From: Spirosoma spitsbergense DSM 19989
GTDB lineage: Bacteria; Bacteroidota; Bacteroidia; Cytophagales; Spirosomataceae
Reading direction: 5' to 3'
Assembly: GCF_000374085.1 (NCBI RefSeq)
Contig: NZ_KB893597.1
Span: forward strand, 1 to 32,368
Length of the DNA stretch: 32,368 bases
The notes below the pieces were generated by a model, which did no database searches, was not told the DNA's origin, and saw only the letters and a list, made by a program, of their open reading frames with translations. Made by a program: the position numbers and the translations under genes. Numbering within the stretch: position 1 is the stretch's first letter; each line of letters opens with the position of its first letter. Of the stretch, positions 15,498 through 24,224 are shown piece by piece.

Positions 15498-17444
15498 ATG
15501 AAGAACGCGACATCTATACTGCTGCTTATATGCCTTGCACTGAGCAATCTGGCACTGGCGCAACCCGCTAAACCGCTGGCCGTTCCACTGGTCAACCAGG
15601 CCGGCTATAACCGGGGGGAGGCCAAACGCTTTGTGTGCTACGAAGCCCCCGACAGCACTCCGTTTCAACTCGTTCGTCTGGCCGACAAAACCGTGGTGTA
15701 TTCGGGAACGATCAGAAACCGGGCGGGCGATTTTTCGAATTTCAACCCTAAAAACGGCCAAACGGAGTACGTTATCTCCATCAAAGACCGCGAACGTTCG
15801 GTACCGTTTCGCATTGCCGACCACCTGATAGAAGGCATTTCATCGAAACTGGCCTACGACTTCTTCGTGGACGTTCGTGGTTCTGAAGATCCGGTACACT
15901 CAAGCGAAGCGAAAGTATATGGCGGTGGGCCTTCCCGCGATCAGGGTTCGTATGGACTCGAAACAACGTTTGAAACGCTTTTTTATGCCTCTAACCCCGC
16001 CCTGTTCGACCGCTGGACGACTGAACTGGGCGACATAAAAACCGCCGATCTAATCGACCTTATTTTATGGCATGGGGAGTTTGCCTATCACCACGTCGAC
16101 TACAACGGCCCGGTTGCCAGTCGGCATGGAACCCTGGGTTATGAAGGGCAGCCGCGCATGAATTATGACTACTGGAACACCCTCGACCAATTGGCGGCCG
16201 TTTGCGCGGGCTACCACAGTTTTCTGAAGCCCTACCTGCCCCGCGAAACGTACCTGAAGTACCGTGCCGAATGCCGCAAACGCTGGCAGGCCTATGACCG
16301 TCACAAGGTGGTACGCCACTGGACGTTAAGCACCAAATGGGTCGATGAAGGCTATCAGGAGTTTAACGAGATGGGCAATGCTTTTGGGCAGTCGGTGTTC
16401 AGCAACCTGTATATGTACCTCTCCGAGAAAGAGGAAGCTGACGGTCAGCCCGATCAGTACCTCCGCTGGGCGCAGGAGAGTGCCGAAGACATCATCAAAA
16501 ACTGGGATTTCAATAACCCCCGGCATATGTGGTGGATTCGCAACGCAGAGCACATCACCCCGCAGGCACTGGCGTTTTTTTTGCTGGTAGCACCCGACAA
16601 AGCTCCCAAAGGCACGCGCGAGAAACTGATGGCCTGGCGGGATCACATGAAGCAGAAGACGGCCAATTTCTGGCACTACCGCGTACACAGCGATACCGAA
16701 TGGGCGCATTCCCGCACCAAAGAACTGGGTGGCGCCCCGGCGCTGGGCGGGTCTATGTTTGCCGTGGCCCATCTGCTCAATGACCGCGAACTACGCGACA
16801 TCGGCTGGTCGCAGGTCAACTTTGTGTTTGGCCTCAACCCCGTTGGTGCGCATCTGAGCAATAAAAGTGCCGACCGGCTAGCTATCAACGGCTATTGGGA
16901 CGGGGTCGAAAACGGCTGGCCCCGCAGCCACCCCAACGGCTACGGTATGCTCGGCAAGGTACGCGGCACTCTTGACGGCACTCCTCTCGACGCGCAGTTT
17001 CCCCGGCCAGGTACGTTAGCCACTACCGACAAATCGACCGAGGGGCAGGGCGATCATATTGGCCAAAACGCCTACGCGACCGAAGGCTGGGCCATATCGA
17101 ACCGGGGTTGGCTGGCTACCCTCACCTTTGCCCCCCTCGGTACGCAGAAAATTCGGGTGCTGGATGCGGGCGACAAAAAAATGGCTGCAACCGCCAAAGC
17201 AGGCCAAACCATTACGCTTGAACTGACAGCGGCCCTCAATCTGGACCCCACCAAAGCCGAATCGGGCTGGGTGCTGGTGAGCTTTGATAATAACGAGCCA
17301 GTAAAGGTGGCAGTGCAGGAAACCGCACCCGATTCGGGGGTTTTTCGGGCGCGGTATGCACTCCCGTTGGCCGGTCCGAAACAGCTTACCGTATCGTATG
17401 GGTATTGGGGGCTGGGGACTAAAACTAGTGTAAATATTCGCTAA
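15498..17444 (+). CDS. Glycoside hydrolase family 9-like protein with cellulase N-terminal Ig domain
   Basis: This 648-residue secreted protein has a signal peptide ending near residue 21 (LALA/Q). Residues ~28-108 match the CelD-type N-terminal Ig-like domain ('VPLVNQAGYNRGEAKRFVCY'). An (alpha/alpha)6-type catalytic region follows (~115-545), with 'SQVNFVFGLNPVGAHLSNKS' (438-457) at the place where GH9 enzymes carry their late helix and substrate loop. The canonical GH9 'DAGD' nucleophile motif is not seen; the corresponding part reads 'NYDYWNTLDQLAAV' (~222-235), so this is a divergent member and its catalytic base is uncertain. A C-terminal beta domain spans ~550-648. The gene follows the flavoenzyme after 75 bp and precedes the propeller lipoprotein by 10 bp. 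Confidence 0.75.
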   Translation: MKNATSILLLICLALSNLALAQPAKPLAVPLVNQAGYNRGEAKRFVCYEAPDSTPFQLVRLADKTVVYSGTIRNRAGDFSNFNPKNGQTEYVISIKDRERSVPFRIADHLIEGISSKLAYDFFVDVRGSEDPVHSSEAKVYGGGPSRDQGSYGLETTFETLFYASNPALFDRWTTELGDIKTADLIDLILWHGEFAYHHVDYNGPVASRHGTLGYEGQPRMNYDYWNTLDQLAAVCAGYHSFLKPYLPRETYLKYRAECRKRWQAYDRHKVVRHWTLSTKWVDEGYQEFNEMGNAFGQSVFSNLYMYLSEKEEADGQPDQYLRWAQESAEDIIKNWDFNNPRHMWWIRNAEHITPQALAFFLLVAPDKAPKGTREKLMAWRDHMKQKTANFWHYRVHSDTEWAHSRTKELGGAPALGGSMFAVAHLLNDRELRDIGWSQVNFVFGLNPVGAHLSNKSADRLAINGYWDGVENGWPRSHPNGYGMLGKVRGTLDGTPLDAQFPRPGTLATTDKSTEGQGDHIGQNAYATEGWAISNRGWLATLTFAPLGTQKIRVLDAGDKKMAATAKAGQTITLELTAALNLDPTKAESGWVLVSFDNNEPVKVAVQETAPDSGVFRARYALPLAGPKQLTVSYGYWGLGTKTSVNIR

Positions 17445-17454
17445 TAATCTAAAA

Positions 17455-18540
17455 ATGAAGAGGATACACTACCTGTTTTGGTTAGTTGTTGTCGGATTGC
17501 TGGCCATATCGGGTTGCCGGACAGCAGTTACCAGTCAATCAGGCGACGCGGCCGACCTGAATCTACAGGCTATGCTACAGCCGGTGCCCGCCACGGCGGT
17601 CCTGAGCGATTCGGCCTACTTCATCTGGTGCGGAACAATGGTTCGTGGCAATGATGGCACCTGCCATTTGTACTATTCGCGCTGGAAACGCGAACTGGGG
17701 TTCAACGCCTGGGTTACGCATTCGGAAGTAGCCCACGCCACGGCTAAAAACCTGCTTGGCCCCTACACGTTTCAGAATGTGGCCCTACCGGCTCGTGGAG
17801 CGCAGTTCTGGGATGGGCACTGTACGCATAACCCGACCGTTCATGAATTCAACGGGAAATACTACCTGTACTACATGGGCAACACCGGCGACGGCAAGAA
17901 CATGAAAGCCCTGAATTTTACGCACCGCAATAACCAACGTATTGGCGTAGCCGTGGCCGACAAGCCCGGTGGCCCCTGGAAACGAACCGACACCCCGCTC
18001 ATCGACGTAAGCCCGGACTCGACAGCCCCCGATGCTTTACTGACCAGCAACCCATCCGTTGCGCAACGACCCGATGGTGGTTATCTGATGGTGTATAAAG
18101 CCGTTGGCAAGAAGCGGCCCGGTGTGTTTGGTGGCCCGGTTGTTCATATGGTTGCCACGGCAGAGAAGCCAACGGGACCGTTTGTTAAATCGCCCAACAC
18201 CGTATTCAATGCCAAAGGAACCGACTTCCCTGCCGAAGACCCGTTTGTCTGGTATCAGGGAGATCGGTACTGGGCCATTATGAAAGACATGCACGGGGCA
18301 TTTACGTCAGCCGGTCGGTCGCTGGTACTGTTTGAATCCAAAGATGATTTCGACTGGAACTTGGCTAAACATGCGCTGGTATCGACCCCACAGATACGTT
18401 GGGCCGACGGAAGGGTACAATCTGTTGGTTATCTGGAACGCCCTCAGCTCTGGTTCGACAAGGGTAAACCGGCGGTGCTTATGCTGGCCGCCACTGTCGA
18501 CCAAACGCACTCGTTTAATGTGCAGATACCGCTTCGCTGA
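17455..18540 (+). CDS. Lipoprotein with GH43-like five-bladed beta-propeller
   Basis: This 361-residue protein carries a lipoprotein signal with cysteine at residue 21 (AISGC). It then shows repeated blade motifs typical of GH43/GH117-like five-bladed propellers: 'GTCHLYYSRW', 'HNPTVHEFNGKYYLYYMGN' (125-143), 'SNPSVAQRPDGGYLMVYK' and 'EDPFVWYQGDRYWAIMKD' (261-278). The Glu-Asp-Pro-Phe element is a usual active-site element in this clan. Family number and linkage specificity cannot be fixed by eye. It starts 10 bp after the GH9-like gene and is the last gene of the first plus-strand block. I found no clear terminator after it. Confidence 0.8.
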   Translation: MKRIHYLFWLVVVGLLAISGCRTAVTSQSGDAADLNLQAMLQPVPATAVLSDSAYFIWCGTMVRGNDGTCHLYYSRWKRELGFNAWVTHSEVAHATAKNLLGPYTFQNVALPARGAQFWDGHCTHNPTVHEFNGKYYLYYMGNTGDGKNMKALNFTHRNNQRIGVAVADKPGGPWKRTDTPLIDVSPDSTAPDALLTSNPSVAQRPDGGYLMVYKAVGKKRPGVFGGPVVHMVATAEKPTGPFVKSPNTVFNAKGTDFPAEDPFVWYQGDRYWAIMKDMHGAFTSAGRSLVLFESKDDFDWNLAKHALVSTPQIRWADGRVQSVGYLERPQLWFDKGKPAVLMLAATVDQTHSFNVQIPLR

Positions 18541-18908
18541 CGAACGAATCAGCGCTGTTCAGGCCATACTGCTAATGCTACTGCCCAAAACGACGCTATT
18601 CAGGGAGGCTTTTGCCGGTTAGCTAATGGAAGTGCTTGTTGAAACAACTTTCGAGACTTAATTGCCGCCCAGTTCCCATTCGTCCAGAAACGTGTCCGTG
18701 GTCCGACGGGGTAGCTGCTGCCTCTGGCTAGTTTCAGCGCATTGCTTTTCGAAGGGGGGAATAGAACAGGCTGGCCCCATGGCCAGTTCCAGCAATATCC
18801 CATGAACGAACGGGGAGAGACAATAAAAGCTCTGCCCATAAAATGTAGATTTTTATAAAAATTGTACCAGCCGACTAAGTAAGTCAGGTATTCTTTGTCT
18901 CCTTAGAC
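18541..18908. other. Intergenic region with no recognised gene
   Basis: These ~370 bp separate the hydrolase block from the sigma factor block. Short reading frames exist on both strands but none has a recognisable product or a convincing start. A 6-bp-arm palindrome (ctggcc at 18771-18776 with ggccag at 18781-18786) lacks a T run and is not called a terminator. The composition is more AT-rich from 18835 on, where the promoter of the sigma factor gene might lie. The region may hold a decayed gene, but I see no proof of that. Confidence 0.5.
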
Positions 18909-18911
18909 TAA

Positions 18912-18984
18912 GAAGCTGTTTGAGTTAATCGCTTTGGCCGCAAAACTCGTCTTTTGGTCTCAAATCGCTAACTCAAACAGCTTC
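18912..18984. mobile_element. 73-bp MITE-like element with TAA target duplication
   Basis: Perfect 16-bp terminal inverted repeats (GAAGCTGTTTGAGTTA at 18912-18927 and TAACTCAAACAGCTTC at 18969-18984) enclose 41 bp with no coding capacity. The element is flanked on both sides by TAA (18909-18911 and 18985-18987), which fits a 3-bp target duplication of the kind made by IS5-like elements that target YTAR-type sites. The right end is only 23 bp from the ATG of the sigma factor gene, so the insertion lies in its leader or promoter. A long-stem attenuator is an alternative reading, but the flanking duplication favours a mobile element. Confidence 0.7.
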
Positions 18985-19010
18985 TAAAGCCATCTGTTTT
19001 TCTGGTTTCT

Positions 19011-19622
19011 ATGCGTCTTCCCAATCGACACCCTGATGACATACCTGCCATTCAACCCAATGAGTTGGTCACGGAGACGCGTACAACCGATACGGAGCAG
19101 TTTATACGGCAGGTGCTGATCGATAATCCCGCTAAGGGATTTGAGTTGCTGTTTCGTCGGTATTATTCTGTTATGCACAGCCAGGCTACCCGGCTGGTAT
19201 ATTCGCGTACCATTGCCGACGATATTGTCAGTGACGTTTTTCTCTACATCTGGCAAAAACAAGCCTATCAACACGTAGAAACGTCGTACCGGGCCTATCT
19301 TATGGCTTCGGTGCGGCACGCAGCTCTGGCCCACCTGCGCCGGGAACTGACCAGCGAACCACTGTCTCACGTAGCTACCGACAGTATGATCTCTACGCTG
19401 CTCACCGCCGAACAGGTGTTGCAGTACGACGAACTATCACTCCAGATCGATGCTGCCATTCGCAACCTGCCCGCCCAGTGCCAGCGGGTGTATGTGCTAA
19501 GCCGGACCGAGAGCCGGACCAACGCTGAAATTGCCTTACGACTACAGATTTCAATCCGAACGGTGGAAGCCCATCTCTACAAAGCCATGCGCACTCTGAA
19601 AGCCATTGTGCTGGACGCGTAA
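19011..19622 (+). CDS. ECF-type RNA polymerase sigma-70 factor (FecI-like)
   Basis: This 203-residue sigma factor has a region 2 at ~42-110 ('GFELLFRRYYSVMHSQATRL', 'IADDIVSDVFLYIW') and a region 4 at ~147-198 ('LPAQCQRVYVLSRTESRTNA' followed by 'EIALRLQISIRTVEAHLYKA'). It is followed by a FecR anti-sigma gene 47 bp downstream and then by an STN-bearing SusC, the standard trans-envelope signalling set. It should direct RNA polymerase to the promoter of the downstream susCD pair, and perhaps others, when the outer-membrane transporter is occupied. The ATG at 19011 gives a ~40-residue N-terminal extension before region 2; a later start cannot be excluded. A MITE-like element ends 23 bp upstream. 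Confidence 0.93.
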   Translation: MRLPNRHPDDIPAIQPNELVTETRTTDTEQFIRQVLIDNPAKGFELLFRRYYSVMHSQATRLVYSRTIADDIVSDVFLYIWQKQAYQHVETSYRAYLMASVRHAALAHLRRELTSEPLSHVATDSMISTLLTAEQVLQYDELSLQIDAAIRNLPAQCQRVYVLSRTESRTNAEIALRLQISIRTVEAHLYKAMRTLKAIVLDA

Positions 19623-19669
19623 GTGTACTGGCTGTATTTTCTCTCCATCATATAAAGACGTTCGCTGGT

Positions 19670-20677
19670 ATGCGCTCAGATATTAATAAGCACTTGCTGT
19701 TCCTGTACTGGTCGGGCCTGGCTACGCCTATGCAGCGGCAGCTCATTGGCGATTGGCTGGACCAGCCCGACCATCAGGAACTGTTCTATATCTGGCTCGT
19801 GGAGTGGGAAGAGCAGCATCCGCAGTCGAAGCCTGACTCCGATCAGGCATGGGCCGAACTATCGGTTAAAATGAGTTTACCCTCGCTCGCTCCAGCCCCG
19901 CCGACTGAAGCGGCAAAATCCACCATTTGGCATTCCGATAGCCTGGGGCGGGTGTGGTGGCTGGTGGCCAGTTTATTGCTCACGTCAGGTCTCGGCTGGC
20001 TGTTTCGCAACCAGTTTGTCTATACGACCTACCAAACGGGCTATGCACAGGTGATACCCGTTACCCTGCCCGATGGCAGCACCGCCACACTCAACGCCAA
20101 CTCACGACTGCGGCTGCTACGTCCCTGGCTGGGCAGGTTTATGGATCGGGAGCGGTTCGTCTGGCTACAGGGAGAGGCTAATTTTAAAATTACTCACCAA
20201 CCCAATAATCAGCCCTTTGTAGTACGTACCGATAACCCCCTCGATGTGGTGGTACTGGGCACTGAGTTTGCCGTAACGGCCCGCCCAATGCGGTTTCGGG
20301 TGGCGCTACACACGGGCAAAGTTATGCTGCGGGCTAACAATGACCGCGCCCAGAACCCGCTGGCCCTGCACCCCGGCGACGTGTTCACCCAAACCCGGCT
20401 GCAAAGGGGCCGTTTGCAACACCGGCAGCCTACCCAACGCCTGGTTACCTGGCAGGATCATGAATTTGTGTTCGATCATACCAGCCTCCCCGACGTGCTG
20501 ACGATGGTTGATGAGCAGTTTGGCGTGTCGGTCCAACTGGCCCACGATTCATTGGCCAAAGCCCAGATTACTGGTCGGTTCCGGGCCAGAGAAGCTGACG
20601 AACTGCTGCTGGCTATTACGACCTTAACCGGCTATCGGCTGGTAGAGCAAAATGGCATCAAAACTATAACTCCTTGA
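19670..20677 (+). CDS. FecR-family anti-sigma factor
   Basis: This 335-residue inner-membrane protein has a cytoplasmic N-terminal sigma-binding part (~1-92), one membrane helix (~95-112, 'VWWLVASLLLTSGLGWLF') and a periplasmic FecR domain. Recognisable FecR elements are 'LPDGSTATLNANSRLR' (133-148), 'GEANFKI' (168-174) and 'VLGTEFAV' (195-202). The C-terminal ~75 residues ('LPDVLTMVDEQFGVSVQL', 'ITGRFRAREADELLLAITTL') form the secretin/STN-like domain usual in Bacteroidota FecR proteins. It should hold the upstream ECF factor inactive and receive the signal from the STN domain of the SusC encoded 38 bp downstream. Confidence 0.93.
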   Translation: MRSDINKHLLFLYWSGLATPMQRQLIGDWLDQPDHQELFYIWLVEWEEQHPQSKPDSDQAWAELSVKMSLPSLAPAPPTEAAKSTIWHSDSLGRVWWLVASLLLTSGLGWLFRNQFVYTTYQTGYAQVIPVTLPDGSTATLNANSRLRLLRPWLGRFMDRERFVWLQGEANFKITHQPNNQPFVVRTDNPLDVVVLGTEFAVTARPMRFRVALHTGKVMLRANNDRAQNPLALHPGDVFTQTRLQRGRLQHRQPTQRLVTWQDHEFVFDHTSLPDVLTMVDEQFGVSVQLAHDSLAKAQITGRFRAREADELLLAITTLTGYRLVEQNGIKTITP

Positions 20678-20715
20678 AAGTAATTTTTTTGTTATAAATA
20701 AACCCTCTGTATACT

Positions 20716-23700
20716 ATGCGATTTTCTACCAGATTCAGTTCATGGCTGTTGCGTTGCGGTTGTCTAAGTATCCTCTGGCTATGGGTACTGCCCGTATCGG
20801 CACAGATGCTGGCTTCGGCTGCTACTCAGCAGCGGGCCAATACCACGAGCCCCACCACCCAGCCCACTTTGCTGCGCGATGCGCTGCTGACGCTCATGAA
20901 TGAACGGAAAGTCGAGATTCTGTTCGATGAGCGGATTTTGAGCGGTAAACGCGTTGGTCCGGTGGGTCAGTTCAACAACCGTCCCTTTGGCACAGTGCTG
21001 ACCAGGATACTGACCGGAACGGGCCTGACCTACCGGCAATTGCGCCGGAACACCTTTGTTATTGTGGAACAGCCCACCAGCCAGCCCAATGTGCGAACCG
21101 TTGGCGCGGTTCAGGCTGATTCCGAACCCGAAACCAGCCTGAACCAGCCCGCGACCGAACCCGCGACCCAGCTTAAACCGGCCGTGGCGACCGTAGCGGA
21201 GCGCCCCGCCCCGGCTGACCGCACCATTGCGGGGCGGGTACTGAGCGAAACCGGCGAAGGACTGCCCGGCGTAAGCGTGGTGCTAAAGAACACCAAGAAA
21301 GGAACTACTACCGATGCTGACGGGGCTTTCCGGCTTAGTGTGCCGGATGGTTTGGGTGTATCGCTGGTATTCAGTTTCGTGGGGTATATCAGCCAGGAAA
21401 TTGACCTGGGTAACCGTAACAGCCTGAACGTAACACTGCTGGAAGACACCCGTGCGCTGAATGAGGTAGTTGTGGTGGGTTATGGGCAGGTGAAGAAAAC
21501 GGACCTGACAGGGTCTGTATCCACGGTACCGGTGGGCGAGATACGTAAACTGGCCGTTACCTCGCTCGACCAGTCGTTGCAGGGACGGGCCGCCGGGGTA
21601 CAGATTACCCAAAACTCCGGCTCTCCAGGCAGCGCCACTACCATTCGTATCCGGGGGGGTAACTCTATTCAGGGCGATAACGAACCGCTGTACGTCATTG
21701 ACGGAATCCCGTTTAAAAACGATGGCGCAGGTAGTGGCTCGAGTTTCAATGTACTAAGCACCCTCAACCCCAGCGACATCGAGAGTATTTCGATTTTGAA
21801 AGATGCCTCCTCTACGGCCATCTATGGTTCGCGCGGGGCTAATGGCGTAGTTATCGTCACCACCAAACGCGGCAAAGCGGGGAAATCGACCGTTAATTTC
21901 GATGCCTATTACGGTATTCAGAACGTCCGGCGTAAATACCCGGTGCTGAACGGCAGCGAGTATGCTCAGCTCGTCAATGATGCCAATACCAACGAAGGTC
22001 GCCCCGCCCTATACACGCCCGAGCAGGTGAACGCCTTCGGGAAAGGGACCGACTGGCAGGACGAGATTTTTCAGCAGGCACCCATTCGTAATTATCAGCT
22101 TTCGATGAGCGGGGGTGACGAAAGAACGCAGTACGCGCTGTCGGGCGGCTATTTCAAGCAGGACGGCCTGGTGCGTAATTCCAATTTCGACCGGTATTCG
22201 TTTCGCATCAACTTAGACCGCAAACTCACCAGCCGTATCAAGATTGGCAACAGCCTGACCGTTAACCGGACGGTGCTGAATCAGACCCGCAGCGATGGCG
22301 ATTTGGGTAGTGCGGGGCTGGTAACGGTTGCGGCCCTTCAGTACCCACCCATCATTCCGGTGTATAATCCGGATGGTACCTTCTTTACCAATGGCTCGCA
22401 GCTCAATTTTACCGCCGATAACCCGGCTGCCCTGGCCAGCGACAGCAAAAATCGCAATACGGCCTATCGCATCTTTGGCAACATTTTCGGCGATTATCAG
22501 ATTATCGACGGGCTGAACCTGCGGGTACTGCTGGGTATCGACGGGGTGTTGCAGAAGCAGGACAATTACCTGCCCCGGACAGTGGTAAGTGGACAGGCGC
22601 TGGGCGGCAGCGCGTCCATTTTCAATAGTCAGGCCATTACGTGGCTGAACGAAAACCTGCTGACCTATACTAGGACCATTGGTACAAAACACACCATAGG
22701 TGGCCTGTTTGGCTTTACGCAACAGGCCAACCGGACCGAGTTTAGCACGGCTGCGGCCCGGAACTTCGTCAATGACAACCTCGGTTCGGGTAACTTAGGA
22801 TCAGGGTCGGTGCCACTGATACCTGGCTCCGGCGTGGGCACGTGGGGCCTGCAGTCTTATCTGGCACGGGTGAACTACGGCTATCAGGACAAATATTTGC
22901 TGACTGCCAGTTTCCGGTCTGATGGGTCGTCGCGCTTCGGAGCTAACAAACGCTACGGATTTTTCCCCTCAGCTGCCCTGGCCTGGCGCATCAGCGAAGA
23001 AGCCTTCCTGAAAAACTCACGCGTAGTCAGCGACCTCAAACTGCGGGCTACCTACGGACTGACGGGTAATCAGGATGGTATTGGCAACTACCCGGCTTAC
23101 TCGCTGTTGAGTTCGCAAAACTACGTCTTTGGCAACCTCGTTTCCACTGGCATTGGCCCGTCGCAGATTGCCAACCCAGATCTATCGTGGGAAACCACCG
23201 CCCAAACTGATTTCGGGCTGGATGTGGGGCTGTTCAACAACCGCATTACACTGACTACTGACGTGTACCTGAAACAAACCCGCGACCTGCTGCTGGCCGT
23301 TACCATCCCCAGCACGTCGGGTTATTCGAGTGCCATCAAAAACCTGGGCCGGGTCGAAAACCGGGGTGTAGAACTGAGCATATCCTCGCGAAACATCGAT
23401 AAAGCCTTTAAGTGGAGTACGGATTTCAACCTGTCTGCCAATCGTAACAAGGTACTGGATTTGGGCGGCAGCAACCAGATTTTTGCCGGACAGGTGGCCA
23501 ACATCGGGCAAAATATTACGTCGGGCATCATCCGTGTGGGCGAGCCTCTGGGTTCGTTCTTCGGCTACGTAACGGATGGTCTCTACCAGACGACGGATGA
23601 ACTGACGGCTGTAGCCGACCCGCAGGCCCGCAAACCCGGCGACCGCCGGTACGCGGACCTGAACGGGGATAAGAAAATTGACGATAACGACCGCACCATT

Positions 23701-24210
23701 ATTGGGCGGACCCAGCCAAAACTCATCGGTGGACTCAATAATACGTTCTCCTACAAGGGTGTGGAACTGACCGTTTTCTTTCAGGGCGTGTCGGGCAACC
23801 AGATTCTGAACGCAAATCGCTTTGAACTGGAATACCTGAACGGGCTGTCGAATCAGGACCGGGACGTGCTCAACCGCTGGACACCTACCAACACCAGCAC
23901 CGATATTCCCCGGGCCTCGACCACCCGCCCGGCCAACCGCATCTCGACCCGGCAGATTGAAGATGGCTCGTACCTGCGGCTGAAGAATATTCAGCTGGCT
24001 TACAACCTGCCCCAGTCGGTGCTGAAAACGCTGAAAATTCAATCGTTTCGGGTCTATGCCAGTGCCCAGAACTACCTGACGTTTACTAAGTATTCGGGTT
24101 ATGACCCCGAAGTGAACCGGTTTGGGCAGGATAGTCGCAGTCAGGGTTTCGACTACGGCAGTTACCCGACCGCCAAAACCATACTCTTCGGCCTGAACGT
24201 TGGCTTCTAA
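20716..24210 (+). CDS. STN-domain SusC/RagA-family transporter (signal-transducing)
   Basis: This 1164-residue TonB-dependent transporter has a signal peptide to ~29 (VSA/Q) and an STN domain (~51-118, 'LLRDALLTLMNERKVEILFD' to 'YRQLRRNTFVIVEQ'). An unusual ~50-residue linker rich in Pro, Thr, Ala and Glu follows (~119-169). The carboxypeptidase-regulatory-like domain lies at ~170-242, the TonB-box-like 'NEVVVVGYGQ' at 249-258, then the plug with 'IRIRGGNSIQGDNEPLYVID' (~312-331), and a barrel ending in 'LFGLNVGF'. The STN domain marks it as the sensor partner of the FecR/ECF pair just upstream. Its SusD follows after 14 bp. The overall barrel is clearly related to the first SusC of the locus, but the two have diverged strongly and are unlikely to be a recent duplication. 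Confidence 0.95.
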   Translation: MRFSTRFSSWLLRCGCLSILWLWVLPVSAQMLASAATQQRANTTSPTTQPTLLRDALLTLMNERKVEILFDERILSGKRVGPVGQFNNRPFGTVLTRILTGTGLTYRQLRRNTFVIVEQPTSQPNVRTVGAVQADSEPETSLNQPATEPATQLKPAVATVAERPAPADRTIAGRVLSETGEGLPGVSVVLKNTKKGTTTDADGAFRLSVPDGLGVSLVFSFVGYISQEIDLGNRNSLNVTLLEDTRALNEVVVVGYGQVKKTDLTGSVSTVPVGEIRKLAVTSLDQSLQGRAAGVQITQNSGSPGSATTIRIRGGNSIQGDNEPLYVIDGIPFKNDGAGSGSSFNVLSTLNPSDIESISILKDASSTAIYGSRGANGVVIVTTKRGKAGKSTVNFDAYYGIQNVRRKYPVLNGSEYAQLVNDANTNEGRPALYTPEQVNAFGKGTDWQDEIFQQAPIRNYQLSMSGGDERTQYALSGGYFKQDGLVRNSNFDRYSFRINLDRKLTSRIKIGNSLTVNRTVLNQTRSDGDLGSAGLVTVAALQYPPIIPVYNPDGTFFTNGSQLNFTADNPAALASDSKNRNTAYRIFGNIFGDYQIIDGLNLRVLLGIDGVLQKQDNYLPRTVVSGQALGGSASIFNSQAITWLNENLLTYTRTIGTKHTIGGLFGFTQQANRTEFSTAAARNFVNDNLGSGNLGSGSVPLIPGSGVGTWGLQSYLARVNYGYQDKYLLTASFRSDGSSRFGANKRYGFFPSAALAWRISEEAFLKNSRVVSDLKLRATYGLTGNQDGIGNYPAYSLLSSQNYVFGNLVSTGIGPSQIANPDLSWETTAQTDFGLDVGLFNNRITLTTDVYLKQTRDLLLAVTIPSTSGYSSAIKNLGRVENRGVELSISSRNIDKAFKWSTDFNLSANRNKVLDLGGSNQIFAGQVANIGQNITSGIIRVGEPLGSFFGYVTDGLYQTTDELTAVADPQARKPGDRRYADLNGDKKIDDNDRTIIGRTQPKLIGGLNNTFSYKGVELTVFFQGVSGNQILNANRFELEYLNGLSNQDRDVLNRWTPTNTSTDIPRASTTRPANRISTRQIEDGSYLRLKNIQLAYNLPQSVLKTLKIQSFRVYASAQNYLTFTKYSGYDPEVNRFGQDSRSQGFDYGSYPTAKTILFGLNVGF

Positions 24211-24224
24211 CCCCCTTCCCGATC

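Noticed and set aside
18771..18786. Palindrome ctggcc-ccat-ggccag as a terminator of the first block
   Set aside because: It lies about 230 bp after the last stop codon, has only a 6-bp stem and no T run.
18600..18839. Minus-strand 79-codon frame in the gap before the sigma factor gene
   Set aside because: No recognisable motif, no convincing start and no neighbour support. Likely a chance open frame in GC-rich DNA.
19981..19989. A further cacgtcagg match inside the FecR gene
   Set aside because: Only nine bases match, without the GGGCC flanks, and it encodes part of an ordinary membrane helix. Treated as chance.
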